Shown here: one piece after another, positions 53,268 through 63,260 of the stretch | Position numbering within the stretch: the stretch's first letter is position 1 | Layout of the letters: each line of letters starts with the position of its first letter | NCBI GenBank assembly: GCA_903995115.1 | Contig: LR877151.1 | Coordinates: 496,001 to 560,000, forward strand | Direction of reading: 5' to 3' | Source of the DNA: Angomonas deanei | Lineage: Eukaryota; Euglenozoa; Kinetoplastea; Trypanosomatida; Trypanosomatidae | Length of the DNA: 64,000 nt | The notes under the pieces: generated by a model | The model's database searches: none | What the model was told of the DNA's origin: nothing | The model's input: only the letters and a program-made list of their open reading frames with translations | Made by a program: the position numbers and the translations under genes

Positions 53268-54251
53268 TTATAATTTACGAATCGAACGCTGGTGTTTCTT
53301 GGCCTCAAACAGCGCCTTGTGCGCCCTTCCGCGTTTAAGAAACTTCTCCGCATTCTCCGTCCACCGTTTGGTCACTTGAAACTGGTAAAAGTCCTTATAA
53401 CGGTCCGGATTGCGTTTTCTCTTTCGGGTGGGGTAGTCCGACTTGTCCTCTGTTTCTTCCTGCGTCACCTCTTCGCCACCAAACGTAGACACTAGGCTAT
53501 CGGGGTCCACGTAGTCCCCTCCCTGTGAGGCCAGCATACGACGCACGACGCTCTTGGTGCTACGGGGGATCACATACTTGAACCCATCCTTGTCCCCGCC
53601 CCGACGGTTAATCTCCGTCAGGCGCTGAATATACTTCACAGCCGCCTTCTTCAGTTCCTTCTCCCGCTTGTTCAGGTCGGTAAAGTACTCGTGCGCCTTC
53701 CCGAGCAGCTCCTCCTCCGTCACCAGTTCCGCCTTCTTTTTCTGCGCATAGTCGCTTAGGTAATCCTCACTGGGGTACAGGTTCGCATCCCCGCTGAGTC
53801 CTTGGAACTGATCGTCTTGGAAGGATTCATCCTGGCCAAAGACGGTTCGTTCAATGAGCTTCTTATCCATCTCCTCCGGCGACAGATGGTCCATCTCTTG
53901 CTTCACAATAGGTTGACCCTCGTCGCTATGCTCCTGTTCTACTTTAGCGGTATCCTTGCTACTTTTTGCGGCACTGCGCTGTGCACGAAGTTTCTGCTTC
54001 TTCTCCGCAAGGAGGGCGCTCGCATTCTTTTTCTTCAGCGTCTCCTTTCCCACCTTCTCGTTGGCGACTACAGTTTTGGCCTTCCTAACTTTCTTCTTGG
54101 GTTCCACCGCCTTCTTCGCCGCCTTCTTCTGTGGTCTTCCTTTCCATTCCTTTTCGAGCTTCTCTCTCTTTCGCTTTTTCAAGTTTCTCACCCTATTAAT
54201 GTATTTCCTATTCTCCTTTACTTCTGGTAACTGCGGGATATCGTCGGGCAT
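53268..54251 (-). CDS. Lysine-rich probable nucleolar protein
   Basis: A 327-residue protein. Residues 1-100 are Lys/Arg-rich and contain several nuclear-type basic clusters (NLKKRKREKLEKEWKGRPQK). The centre has an acidic Glu/Asp-rich part, a helical region LGKAHEYFTDLNKREKELKK and a conserved-looking AAVKYIQRLTEINRRGGDKD. The C-terminus FYQFQVTKRWTENAEKFLKR is followed by a basic HKALFEAKKHQRSIRKL tail. The FYxFQ tail faintly resembles the end of Rrp7, an SSU-processome factor, but this is too weak to name it. A role in rRNA processing is plausible from composition. Confidence 0.78.
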   Translation of the reverse strand: MPDDIPQLPEVKENRKYINRVRNLKKRKREKLEKEWKGRPQKKAAKKAVEPKKKVRKAKTVVANEKVGKETLKKKNASALLAEKKQKLRAQRSAAKSSKDTAKVEQEHSDEGQPIVKQEMDHLSPEEMDKKLIERTVFGQDESFQDDQFQGLSGDANLYPSEDYLSDYAQKKKAELVTEEELLGKAHEYFTDLNKREKELKKAAVKYIQRLTEINRRGGDKDGFKYVIPRSTKSVVRRMLASQGGDYVDPDSLVSTFGGEEVTQEETEDKSDYPTRKRKRNPDRYKDFYQFQVTKRWTENAEKFLKRGRAHKALFEAKKHQRSIRKL

Positions 54252-54836
54252 TGTGGGATTTCTGTGGTCTTTTTTTTACGGTTCTTGTATGGTGTCAAAG
54301 GGGGAGGGAAGGGGAAAACTATAAGAAAAAAAAAAAAAAAATAATAATAATAAAAGCCCATCTTGTAAATATTTTTGAGTGTCCACCCACGAACATCTTT
54401 CATTTTTTTAATATAAAATGGCGCAAAAAAAAAAAAAAAAAGTGAACTCAGCAATATCTATTCTCCAAATGAAAAAACACAAAAGATGGGGTATACCCTT
54501 TTTGACAAACCTTAGTGGTATGGTGCAGAAAAATAACGATAAATGTATTCTTCATTTTCAATATATACTCATTTTTTTCCGTTTTTCGTTTTATTAAAAC
54601 AAACGGAAACACACAAGTCGACAATGGAAACGCATCGACAATGAACTAACAACAAAAAAATGAAGTGTATATACAATTTTTAAACCGAAAATAATTTGCA
54701 ACAATCATAATAATAGTTAACACAAAAAAGAACAACAAATCTCATCGCCGCGAACACAGGTTTACCCATGTGTATGATGAAAGCTTCCATTGTTTGCCTA
54801 TAAATATATTTATATTGGTGGCCCTTATTTCATTTT
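54252..54836. other. AT-rich intergenic spacer
   Basis: A 585-base spacer between the HECT gene's 3' end and the nucleolar gene's start on the minus strand. It is very AT-rich with several long A-runs (A17 at about 54325-54341, A18 at about 54424-54441) and (AAT)n at about 54341-54353. The minus-strand poly-T near 54325-54341 probably forms part of the acceptor of the lysine-rich protein gene. No gene is seen. Confidence 0.65.
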
Positions 54837-55934
54837 TTAAGACAGCTCAAAGGACTCGGTGCAGTGATTAATGGCGAGCAAAAGTTTTTCGTACATTAAT
54901 TCCTCCTCTGGGTACGGGGGTAACTTCAAGTATTTGAAGCACGTATTCACGGACGGGAGGGACCAGTCGGTACTGAGCATATTCTGTGTGATATCGTCCT
55001 GGCAAATGCTACTGTTGGTCATGGCGCCATTTTGGGTGAGATCGGACTGTCCTTCCACGTCGGTGGTGGAGCTGCCGCTGTCCTCCGGCGGTGGATCCTC
55101 GGCAGGGTCGTCACCGTCCCCCTCTGGGCTCCTGTCTCGCATCGCAAGGGTCAGTGGAGACCCTTCTAGGTCATCGTCGTCCCCCTCCTGCTGTTGTATA
55201 ATAGGCGTGGAGAGGGTCTGTCTAGCCAGCGACCGTGCCACATCAAACGCATTGGACCGCTTCACGACAGTGATGGCCCCCAGCGCCGACAGTCCACCTG
55301 GCGGGAGACGTGGGCAACCCGTGCAAAACAACAAGAAGGCACGCTGTTCCTTCGGCGTGAGGCGGTTGGCGATAATGTTGGAGAGCATGCTCAACTGCGC
55401 CGAGTCGTTTTGGTAGCCGTGATCCCCTACCAGAATGGATTTCGCCTCCTCTGCTGTCCACAGCGGTTCATTCTCACTGCGGTCGTCGCCGCAGAGTTGG
55501 CCTAGCACCTCATTCACCTCGAACAGCTCCATCGCCTCATGCGGCACCACATCACGGAAACCCGTCATCAGCAGACGCAGCGCCTGCGCACAGCCTTCGT
55601 ACACCAAGGCAGAAACGACCCTCTGCTGATAGTGGGGGAGGTTGCTCGCCTCTACGAGTGTTTTTGCGCCGTCGCGGATTAATTCCCAGTTATCCCGGCC
55701 GGGAAGGGTGAACGGTATCTCCAACTCTTTCAGCGATTGGGCATCCAGCTTGGAGAGGGCGGCAATACTGTTGGCGGCACTCCGGTCCACCAGCTTCAGG
55801 GACAGGAGCGTCAGACGCAGGAGGTCAATCGGTTGCTCCGCGTGTGGCATCCTGTCCCTCACGAACGACTCCTCGAAACACACCTTGTGTGGCGGAAGTC
55901 CTTTGCGGAGAAATACGGACAACGCGGACGACAA
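54837..55934 (-). CDS. C-terminal part of HECT ligase, in another frame
   Basis: 365 codons that continue the HECT domain of the upstream frame. Expected elements: PFTLPGRDNWELIRDGAK, the end of the N-lobe FLLFCTGCPRLPPGGLSALG, and the catalytic block LPSVNTCFKYLKLP with the thioester Cys at codon 54939-54941, then the terminal INHCTESFELS, close to the xxSFxLS end of TRIP12/UPL3. Between the C-lobe start (ITVVKRSNAF) and the catalytic Cys there is an insert of about 90 acidic and Ser-rich residues that typical HECTs lack. The apparent ATG at 55934 is not a likely start, since the frame enters from the upstream part. Confidence 0.85.
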   Translation of the reverse strand: MSSALSVFLRKGLPPHKVCFEESFVRDRMPHAEQPIDLLRLTLLSLKLVDRSAANSIAALSKLDAQSLKELEIPFTLPGRDNWELIRDGAKTLVEASNLPHYQQRVVSALVYEGCAQALRLLMTGFRDVVPHEAMELFEVNEVLGQLCGDDRSENEPLWTAEEAKSILVGDHGYQNDSAQLSMLSNIIANRLTPKEQRAFLLFCTGCPRLPPGGLSALGAITVVKRSNAFDVARSLARQTLSTPIIQQQEGDDDDLEGSPLTLAMRDRSPEGDGDDPAEDPPPEDSGSSTTDVEGQSDLTQNGAMTNSSICQDDITQNMLSTDWSLPSVNTCFKYLKLPPYPEEELMYEKLLLAINHCTESFELS

Positions 55935-58900
55935 CTGAATGGGAACACCTGTTCGTCCACAAAAGCCCTACCGAGGGCGACGCCAATCGCGTACAGCGCC
56001 TTGGCCCACTTACGTCTATCCTGACAGTAATCGTCGAGTGCCGTCACGCGAGAGGTGAGCGTGTTGGTCTCTTTTGCTTGCGTCGACTTTTCTGGGGCAG
56101 TGAGTAGATCGGGGTACAACCCTTCAACTGGGGGAACCACCAAGCTGTCCTCGGTGCCATTGACCAACGTCGGGACGCGATGGACAGACGGTCCTGCCTT
56201 CTTCTTGGACGACTGCTCTTGGGAGCCAGCGCCTCGCCACAACTTCAGTCCTGCCCGGCACGCCTCTTGCGCCAGTTGGGTGTAGAACTGTGCCGTCGGA
56301 CCTTGGCCCGCCCCGACGTCCCCAGCGAACTCAAAAGAAATAGGGAGGCGGCTGTCTGCGGTTTTTCGCAGTGCCACATACGCGCTGTCTAAAAAGTTAT
56401 CCCGATTAACGGTGTACTTGTGATTCGCAAGTCGCGCCCACTCGCTGGGGACAATGAAGATACCTCTTTCCTGACGGTACTGCTTGAAGCACCGCATGTA
56501 CTGAATCAACGATCGGCGACACTTGTAGGCGAGGAAACGCGCAATCTTCTCTCTCGCCGCAAATGGCAAAAGAAAACGGGCGTTCGTGAGCACAAAATAC
56601 GTCCACTGCGGCACGGCAAAACGGAGCGGCAAGAGGGCAACGCGTAGCGCGCTCGCTTCCAACGATTTGATGACGGAGTTGGTGATGGTTGTGTTCACAA
56701 AAACGTGTTGGTCTCGAAAAATGGACGTGAACAGTTTCTTTTCCACATCGTCGTCTTCATAAAAGATCTTGTAGATGAGTATCAGAAGCAACATGTCACA
56801 ACGGCGCGCAATGTTTGGCAAACCGAAAGTGAGCGCAGGCGTCTTGCTCGTGTCAAAACTGGCGCGGGAATGTTGGCCGCAGGAGCACTGAGAAAAACTA
56901 TCCGAGTCAAAGTGATGAAACACAATTTGTTTCTCCGATTTCAGCTCCTGATGCTCCTCCCCCGGCTGGTCCGCTACCTTTACCGGCGACGCCTCTCGGG
57001 ACTGAGGAAAGGTAATGGTGGTGGACGGCCCTTCACGACGCATAATCAAGTTTTCCAGCTGCTGCAACACTACCCGATCCCCACGGTGAAACGCCTGGCG
57101 GTAGAGAACGCTAATGAACGACTCGTTCAGAGGGCACAGTCCCGTCTCGGGGTAGTACAAGTTGTACTTTTCTTCCATTCCTTCCGCCACGATTCGTTTC
57201 GCCTCCTCCAGTTCCTTTTCGGTCAGTCGGTCAGGGCACTCCTCCTCGACGGGCTGAATGTATTCTTCGTAGTGTTCCGGTTTATTCGGCAAAACACCAC
57301 GTGTGTGGTGGCTGGACAAGACGGCATACATAACGGACAGGAGCAGCTCCTTGTTGGACAGCAGTTTACCAGAAGTGGGCGAGTTGAGGCCGAACTCCGC
57401 CTCTCGCATCAAGAGACACTCCACACGGGCGTAGAATCGATTCAAGTTGTGCAACGAGGACATGGAGGTGGGTGCAATCTGTGTCGCCTTAGTCGTAGTA
57501 GAACCCGTTCTGAAATAACGCTCAATATCGGCTACGGACACCAGCAGGTGTGCCCGGTTTCTCCGTTGCAATATTTTATGCGGGGTGCGCCCCTCGTACG
57601 TTTTGTAGCAGCTACCACAAATGTCAAAGTCGCACGGCCGACAGCAGTAGCCAGACTTCATTTGCTTGTTACACACATCGCAGAAGGCCGACGTTGTGTA
57701 ATTCTTCACGTGCTGTAACTTGTGGCCCTCCATGCACATTTCTTTCGGCGGCACCACCGTGGACGGCACTTCATGACTGGCACCTGCGGGTGTGGAAGTG
57801 GCGGCAGGGGAAGCGTTGCTGCGCAACGGTACGGCGGTGACCGTAGGAGGGCCCGTCAGCGACGATTCATGCGACGCCACGACCAGCATCCCGCGCTGAA
57901 CCGTGCTGTTGGACCGACTGGCAATACGAGAGACATCCGTGGTGGTGGACAGAGTGGACGCCGTGACCAACTCCCCAGCGTCGCCGCAGACGGTCACATT
58001 TGGCGAAATGACGGAGGCCAGCTTGTACACCTGCAGGGGTGGCTTGCAGGAGACCTTGTCGTAGGTAATCACCGACTCCACGAGCGGGAAAGAAAGATCA
58101 TTCAGTAGTCCGAGTGTCGCGCTCAGGCCCACAACCAGTTGACGCATGTGGTTTGAGTGGGATACACCCAACGACTTGAAGCACTGTAACCGCTCCTCAT
58201 TGACGTTCTCGAGCAGCACATCCTTCATGCGGGCGCCGTTGGACAAGTGTGACACCCAGGTGGACGCCTTTGGCTCCAGCGGGGACTCCGCCATGGAGGT
58301 GCTCATCCGCGACGCCGTCGACCCAGAACCCGCAGACGAATACACGACGCCTTCGTTTAGAATGTTGTCAATCGTCTCGCCATTCAGCAAGTATTGGAGA
58401 AGTGTGGGGGCAAGACCCATTTGCATAATCTCATACGGTGTCGTATGCTCGCAGTGCACGAGAGCGAGGAACAGATTCTCCAAAACAGACTGGTGCACCC
58501 CGTCCGTCGACACAACGGCCCTGAGATCGCCCACCGCCGTCTTCAGTGCCGCGGTATCCTTCACCAGCTCCGCCCGTTTTGAGGTGCTCTCCTTTACACG
58601 GGAGGCGATTACCCGGTATAGCTCCCCAGAGGTTTCGGCGAGCTGCAGCGTACGGGTCGGTTTGCCGTCCCTGCTGGTCACCACCACACTCTCTTTTGAG
58701 GAGGCGATCTGTAACTGTTGGAACAGTCCACACCGAACGGCAGTGATGGGAAAGTCCAGACGGCAGGTGGACTTGTGATATAAAAGCCAGTGAATCATGG
58801 TGAGGACCACCGCCTTGGTGGCCTTGTCGCCTGAAATGAGCGTCTCACGGAACATTTCACACATGGGCAGCATAGACGACGTCATTAGGGCGGTCACTCT

Positions 58901-60640
58901 CTTTTCATCACCAGAGAGAAGGATCAGCTGTAAAATGGAAGCAGCGGCACAGGTGGCGAGTTGCTTCACCATTTGCCCTGGTACATGAGCGGCGTAGGTG
59001 CAGATGATGCTAAAGTACACCTCCCCTACCGCAACATGGCGGCTGGGGACGGATACGGAGGTGTTGAGCACAACCCCGTCTTTCGCCGCCGCCCTGTCCC
59101 TTCGCTCATCATCGTCGACACAATCTGGGCCAGCCTCCTTTACGCGTGCCACGGGTCGTAGAGATACCTCATCGGCAAAGTGATAAATGAACGGCGCGAA
59201 GCTGCGGGAGATGTTGCGCACCCCGCTGGTACTCTTGCTCATGGTCATGGAACGTAGGTCCGCCGTCAGCTCCTTCATGTGGATGCTCACGTAACCGTCC
59301 TTCTTGAGGCGTGTCCAGCACGTCTCTAGCGACAGACACTGTTCCTCGCCGAGGCGGTTGAAGTGGTGCACCTCGTCCTCCCAGAGCCACTGATGCACAG
59401 GCAGCACCACTTTTGGCTTCAGCCCGAATGCGTCGGGGGGCACCGTTGGGCACGCCAGCACGAAGAGTCGTACCGCGGCCATGCTAGTAATGTGATCCTT
59501 ATCGCGTCGCTGGGTGTTCTTTGTCGCAAAGCCAGTCCGCGGAAAGGGATCTTCTAATAATGTACTGGTGTCGCCCGAGGAGTCGTCTAATATGTGAAGC
59601 AAGAAGGTTTTGGCATTCTCGTCGAGGAGCGTTTCTAACATGAGTTCCCTATTGCAGTTCACAAAAATGGCCAAAAGGGTTTCGCAAAACAGCACCCGGT
59701 CATTCTTGACGGACTGTTCAATGCTAACGATGGATTCGATCATGTTGATGATGGAAAACACAATGCGAGCCATATCTTTGGTAATCAGCGTCTTTGCCGA
59801 GGAGGAGCGGTGACAGATAAAGCAACGCTCGATCAAACTGCCTAAACACTGCATCGTCATCTCTAAATAGGTCCACGTGTCTAGCGAACCCGATTTCATA
59901 CTCTCGTAGAACTGCTCCACGAGACTAATCAAAAAAGGGGCTAGTACGTTTTCCACAATCACCACTACCGGGTGATCGGCGTGGAGTGCCAATGAGGGGT
60001 CGTGATGGGCCTTGCTACTACGACTGCTCTTCTTGGAGCCTTTGAACAACTTGAGAAAGGAGGAAACGCCAGATTCCTTCTCAAACTCCGGGGGCATCAC
60101 CACCTTGGCACACATGGTGGAAATGGTCTCCAGCGCCTGTCGAGCAATAAGACTATTCTCATGCGTACAGAGGGTTAACAGATCGCCCACTAACGCGTGT
60201 TTCACCATCTCCCCCGTGACATCGTCTTTGAAGACGAACCGAATGTTGCGCAGGCACTCTTCTAGCATAAAACTATCGTTCATTTCCGTGTACTTCCATT
60301 TCCCAATCAACGCCGTGTGCAACGACGTGGAGGCTAATTCAATAATCGTCTTGTGATACTCTGCCGCCCCTTCGCAAGAGGCCGGGACGTGTTCCATGAT
60401 TAGGGAGGTGCAGCGCCACAACATGACCATCACATCACCGGCGGCGGGATTCTTCACTTGTTTGGCGGCGATGCTCACCAACAGTGGAAAAGCATTCCCG
60501 CTTTCGAACCGTCTCAAGTACACCTCCATCCCCATCACAAGGGACATGGCTAACGAGTTTAGGCAGTCATACAAGATCGACAAGTTACTCTTGTAGGTGG
60601 AAATGGCCTTCAGTTGAGCGGCTGAATCATCAAACTCCAT
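55859..60640 (-). CDS. HECT E3 ubiquitin ligase (TRIP12/UPL3-like), N-terminal and most of N-lobe
   Basis: 1593 codons. The first 900 residues are an alpha-solenoid (armadillo-like) with Ser/Thr linkers. At about 970-1020 there is a Cys/His finger (MEGHKLQHV, FCDVCNKQM, GYCCRPCDFDICGSC) of the ZZ/DC1 type. The HECT domain starts near 1440 with FEFAGDVGAGQGPTAQFYTQ. The frame leaves the HECT path after DEQVFPF and reads 20 unlikely residues to a stop. The continuation begins in the next frame at QLSSALSVFLRKG. The single-base slip lies in CCATTCAGTTG (about 55935). TRIP12/UFD4-type ligases work in ubiquitin-fusion degradation and chromatin or DNA-damage control; the exact role here is unknown. 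Confidence 0.85.
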   Translation of the reverse strand: MEFDDSAAQLKAISTYKSNLSILYDCLNSLAMSLVMGMEVYLRRFESGNAFPLLVSIAAKQVKNPAAGDVMVMLWRCTSLIMEHVPASCEGAAEYHKTIIELASTSLHTALIGKWKYTEMNDSFMLEECLRNIRFVFKDDVTGEMVKHALVGDLLTLCTHENSLIARQALETISTMCAKVVMPPEFEKESGVSSFLKLFKGSKKSSRSSKAHHDPSLALHADHPVVVIVENVLAPFLISLVEQFYESMKSGSLDTWTYLEMTMQCLGSLIERCFICHRSSSAKTLITKDMARIVFSIINMIESIVSIEQSVKNDRVLFCETLLAIFVNCNRELMLETLLDENAKTFLLHILDDSSGDTSTLLEDPFPRTGFATKNTQRRDKDHITSMAAVRLFVLACPTVPPDAFGLKPKVVLPVHQWLWEDEVHHFNRLGEEQCLSLETCWTRLKKDGYVSIHMKELTADLRSMTMSKSTSGVRNISRSFAPFIYHFADEVSLRPVARVKEAGPDCVDDDERRDRAAAKDGVVLNTSVSVPSRHVAVGEVYFSIICTYAAHVPGQMVKQLATCAAASILQLILLSGDEKRVTALMTSSMLPMCEMFRETLISGDKATKAVVLTMIHWLLYHKSTCRLDFPITAVRCGLFQQLQIASSKESVVVTSRDGKPTRTLQLAETSGELYRVIASRVKESTSKRAELVKDTAALKTAVGDLRAVVSTDGVHQSVLENLFLALVHCEHTTPYEIMQMGLAPTLLQYLLNGETIDNILNEGVVYSSAGSGSTASRMSTSMAESPLEPKASTWVSHLSNGARMKDVLLENVNEERLQCFKSLGVSHSNHMRQLVVGLSATLGLLNDLSFPLVESVITYDKVSCKPPLQVYKLASVISPNVTVCGDAGELVTASTLSTTTDVSRIASRSNSTVQRGMLVVASHESSLTGPPTVTAVPLRSNASPAATSTPAGASHEVPSTVVPPKEMCMEGHKLQHVKNYTTSAFCDVCNKQMKSGYCCRPCDFDICGSCYKTYEGRTPHKILQRRNRAHLLVSVADIERYFRTGSTTTKATQIAPTSMSSLHNLNRFYARVECLLMREAEFGLNSPTSGKLLSNKELLLSVMYAVLSSHHTRGVLPNKPEHYEEYIQPVEEECPDRLTEKELEEAKRIVAEGMEEKYNLYYPETGLCPLNESFISVLYRQAFHRGDRVVLQQLENLIMRREGPSTTITFPQSREASPVKVADQPGEEHQELKSEKQIVFHHFDSDSFSQCSCGQHSRASFDTSKTPALTFGLPNIARRCDMLLLILIYKIFYEDDDVEKKLFTSIFRDQHVFVNTTITNSVIKSLEASALRVALLPLRFAVPQWTYFVLTNARFLLPFAAREKIARFLAYKCRRSLIQYMRCFKQYRQERGIFIVPSEWARLANHKYTVNRDNFLDSAYVALRKTADSRLPISFEFAGDVGAGQGPTAQFYTQLAQEACRAGLKLWRGAGSQEQSSKKKAGPSVHRVPTLVNGTEDSLVVPPVEGLYPDLLTAPEKSTQAKETNTLTSRVTALDDYCQDRRKWAKALYAIGVALGRAFVDEQVFPFSCRPRCPYFSAKDFRHTRCVSRSRS

Positions 60641-61158
60641 TATTCTAATGAAATGGTTTATTGCACAAAAAAAAAAAAAAAAGATATAAATAGCGCGGGA
60701 AAAGATATAAAAAAGAAAAAAAAAAGAGCAACCAAAAAGCGAAATATAAGTAAATCTCTTTTATAAAAACTTAATGTGCACGAAAAACTCAATTATGCGA
60801 GTTCGGCACAGCAAGCACGGTCAAAATATTAATAATAATAATAAAAAAAAGAAACTAATAAATACTTGACTTGAAAGGAGAATCAAAAAGAGAAAGGGAT
60901 TGGAATAAGGAAACCTTCACAAGGGAGCTCGTTGCTTTCTTACTCTTCTTTGATTCACAACAATGGTCATTTTTTTTTTTTTTCGAGTGACGATATCAAT
61001 AGGGATGTAAACAATACAACACAACAAAAAGACGCGATAAATCGGGGTTCACGAATTTAAAAGAAGAACACTGTGTATAAGCAGATTTTTGTTAACACAA
61101 AAATCAGTAAAAGTAATAAAATACTCGTTTTGAACTTTTCTTTGTATTTTTCCCAAAA
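60641..61158. other. AT-rich intergenic spacer
   Basis: A spacer of about 520 bases between the HECT gene start and the FAH gene stop on the minus strand. It has several A- and T-runs (A16-17 near 60667-60682) and (AAT)n near 60832-60842. On the minus strand the T-run and the following CATTAG form the acceptor of the HECT gene. No gene or structured RNA is seen. Confidence 0.65.
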
Positions 61159-61947
61159 TTACACAACGCTCACCTTGATTGTCCCTAAGCCCTCAATACC
61201 CGCCTCCATCTCGTCTCCCTTGCGCACTGGTCCGACGCCGGACGGGGTGCCGGTGTAGAGAAGATCTCCTGGGCGCAGGGTGACGTACTTGGACAGAATA
61301 GCCACCAGCTCGTGGATGGGGGTCACCATCTGACTGACGTCACAGTCCTGGCGGGGGGTGTTGTTGACTTGTAGAAAAATGTGTCCCTGCTCCACCGTCT
61401 TGCAATCGTCGCCGCTGGGGGTGGTGAAGAGTTTCGGGTTGCGGGCGTGGAGGTCCTCGGCGGTGACGATGGAAGAAATCACTGCCGCGTCGTCAAACGC
61501 CTTGGCCATTTCCCATGGGTGTCCCTTCGCCTTCAGCTGCAGCTGCAGGTCACGACGGGTCATATCCAGGCCTACCGCATAGCCATACACGAGATTGTGC
61601 ACGTCGAACATATCCACGTTTTCAAACTCCACTATAGACGGGTCCTTCTTGTGGGGGCCAATCGCCACGACCAGCTCCACCTCGTGATGCAGACTCTCCG
61701 TGTAGGAGGGGTACCGGATCTTGAGCTGGGAGTCGCAGTTGGCGTAGTTCTCTCGGTCCACGACGAGGTCGTCTGCGTTCTTGGAGAAGAAGAAGGGGTT
61801 GGCGCGGTTGGTTGAGCCCTGCATCTCGCGCGCGTGTTGTTCGTAGTTTTGCCCTACACAGTACACCCGTCTGACAGGGTACTGCAAATTCTTTCCCACG
61901 ATTGGGATGACAGTTTGACGGATAGAAGTGAAGGCGAGAGAGCTCAT
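61159..61947 (-). CDS. Fumarylacetoacetate-hydrolase family protein
   Basis: A 262-residue enzyme with the FAH fold: RRVYCVGQNYEQHAREMQ, then the metal-binding Glu89-x-Glu91 (HHEVELVV) and Asp128 in GYAVGLDMTRRDLQ. The conserved GHPWEMAKAFDDAAVISSIV and LLYTGTPSGVGPVRKGD follow. Members of this size include FAHD1 (acylpyruvase/oxaloacetate decarboxylase) and fumarylpyruvate hydrolases. FAHD1 is the most likely match by size and by the FDDAAVIS region. The N-terminus could target mitochondria. Substrate not determinable from sequence. Confidence 0.9.
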   Translation of the reverse strand: MSSLAFTSIRQTVIPIVGKNLQYPVRRVYCVGQNYEQHAREMQGSTNRANPFFFSKNADDLVVDRENYANCDSQLKIRYPSYTESLHHEVELVVAIGPHKKDPSIVEFENVDMFDVHNLVYGYAVGLDMTRRDLQLQLKAKGHPWEMAKAFDDAAVISSIVTAEDLHARNPKLFTTPSGDDCKTVEQGHIFLQVNNTPRQDCDVSQMVTPIHELVAILSKYVTLRPGDLLYTGTPSGVGPVRKGDEMEAGIEGLGTIKVSVV

Positions 61948-62090
61948 TCGCTGTTTTTTTTAGTATACTACCTAATGGATGAGGAGAATGATATGGGGTG
62001 AGAAGTGAATATAGTAGATGCAAAGGCACAGTCTGGAAAGGAAACTACGCATACTATAAAGCCTTGAGAGAGGAATCGAGTGCTTATGCA

Positions 62091-63260
62091 TTAGGGATGT
62101 GCCTTTGTCACGTTGACGTGCACCACCCTAAAACTATTCCCCGCCACATCACTGCCCAACGCCTCCAGCAAAAACACAAAATCCGCCTTGGTAGACGGAC
62201 TTAATGCCGCACGATAGGCGTCATGCAGAAGGTAGAGACCGTGTCCCACAAACAAGTCACCCGATAGCCGCGACGAGAGGTATGGGTAAAACTCAAACAC
62301 AAACGCGTCACAGTGCTTCCCACCAAACGGCACAGTGCACGAAGAGAGAGACCCTTCCCTTATCTCTATCCAATCGACAGCCGTCAACAATAGTCTACTC
62401 AAGTCCCTCTGTAGGGCACGCTTCACTTTTATTGGCTGATCCACGGAGGGTCTTTTGGTGTTCCATTGTACTTCCACACGAATCGTGGCGGTCGCGAATA
62501 GAGCAGGTAACGAGGGAGGCACCGTCTCATCGTACGGGGTGAGCACTTCCCCTACCGTCATCCTCTCCACCAATACGCTGGTGTTTGTTGCATTGAGTAG
62601 ATACCTCGCCGCAAAACTAGGGAACCCAAACGTGATGGCAGTGAGGTACGCGGATGCATTCGGTGGCGGAGAATCGGTTAAATAGACACCAGATATAAAC
62701 AAAAGAGGAGGCGTACCAGTCTCGTTGACAAGTGCATATCCGCTGACCACCACACGTCGAAGGACGCTGGTGTCTACCGAGAACTGAAGGTGCTGCAATA
62801 AAAACTCTATATCCGCTGAAGCACGCAGCTGCAGGAACGTATCAAAGCGCTCTCCTTCATTTACCCCTAGTTGGGTATCCACTGGCAGCGACAACAGTAG
62901 CTCAAAGGAAGCAAAAGCTCGTCTCTTCTGGGTTGATTCGCCCACTCCACAGAACACTTGGGCGTCCTCGCAAAAGACGGAACCCTTGTATCCCGTAGCG
63001 GACGAAAGGGAAAGTACACCGGGGGCCCCATTCGCCGGGCAAGACACCCAACTCACACCGAGTTGTATTTGAATGAAAACAGACTGATTGTCCGGGTGGG
63101 CGACGCAGCGGCTACGCGCACAGACCGGTCGCACTGGATATCGGTTCGCTGTGCCTTTCCATGCACTCTTCAATTTAGCCCAAACATTCCACCGACTCTG
63201 CGGAACGTTTTCCAACTTTTCAAAACGGCTGGTCATAAAACAGCTCGATTCCGGGCTCAT
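62091..63260 (-). CDS. Leishmanolysin C-terminal region plus unusual extension (frame-shifted continuation)
   Basis: 389 codons whose first 130 continue the GP63 cysteine-rich C-terminal domain: RPVCARSRCVAHPDNQSVFI, GVSWVSCPANG, GYKGSVFCEDAQVFC. Its own ATG at 63260 is likely not used. From about residue 130 comes an extension of about 255 residues without a typical GPI-addition tail or membrane span. It looks like two similar beta/alpha units (FELLLSLPVDTQLGVNEG near 116-133 and TIRVEVQWNTKRPSVDQPI near 260-280), each followed by a LxxDL/IExxL-type helix. Most GP63s end soon after the Cys-rich part, so this tail is unusual. Confidence 0.75.
   Translation of the reverse strand: MSPESSCFMTSRFEKLENVPQSRWNVWAKLKSAWKGTANRYPVRPVCARSRCVAHPDNQSVFIQIQLGVSWVSCPANGAPGVLSLSSATGYKGSVFCEDAQVFCGVGESTQKRRAFASFELLLSLPVDTQLGVNEGERFDTFLQLRASADIEFLLQHLQFSVDTSVLRRVVVSGYALVNETGTPPLLFISGVYLTDSPPPNASAYLTAITFGFPSFAARYLLNATNTSVLVERMTVGEVLTPYDETVPPSLPALFATATIRVEVQWNTKRPSVDQPIKVKRALQRDLSRLLLTAVDWIEIREGSLSSCTVPFGGKHCDAFVFEFYPYLSSRLSGDLFVGHGLYLLHDAYRAALSPSTKADFVFLLEALGSDVAGNSFRVVHVNVTKAHP

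Noticed and set aside
56705-57718. Long plus-strand frame over the HECT gene
   Set aside because: It lies antisense to a clearly conserved HECT coding region and lacks splice signals in its direction.
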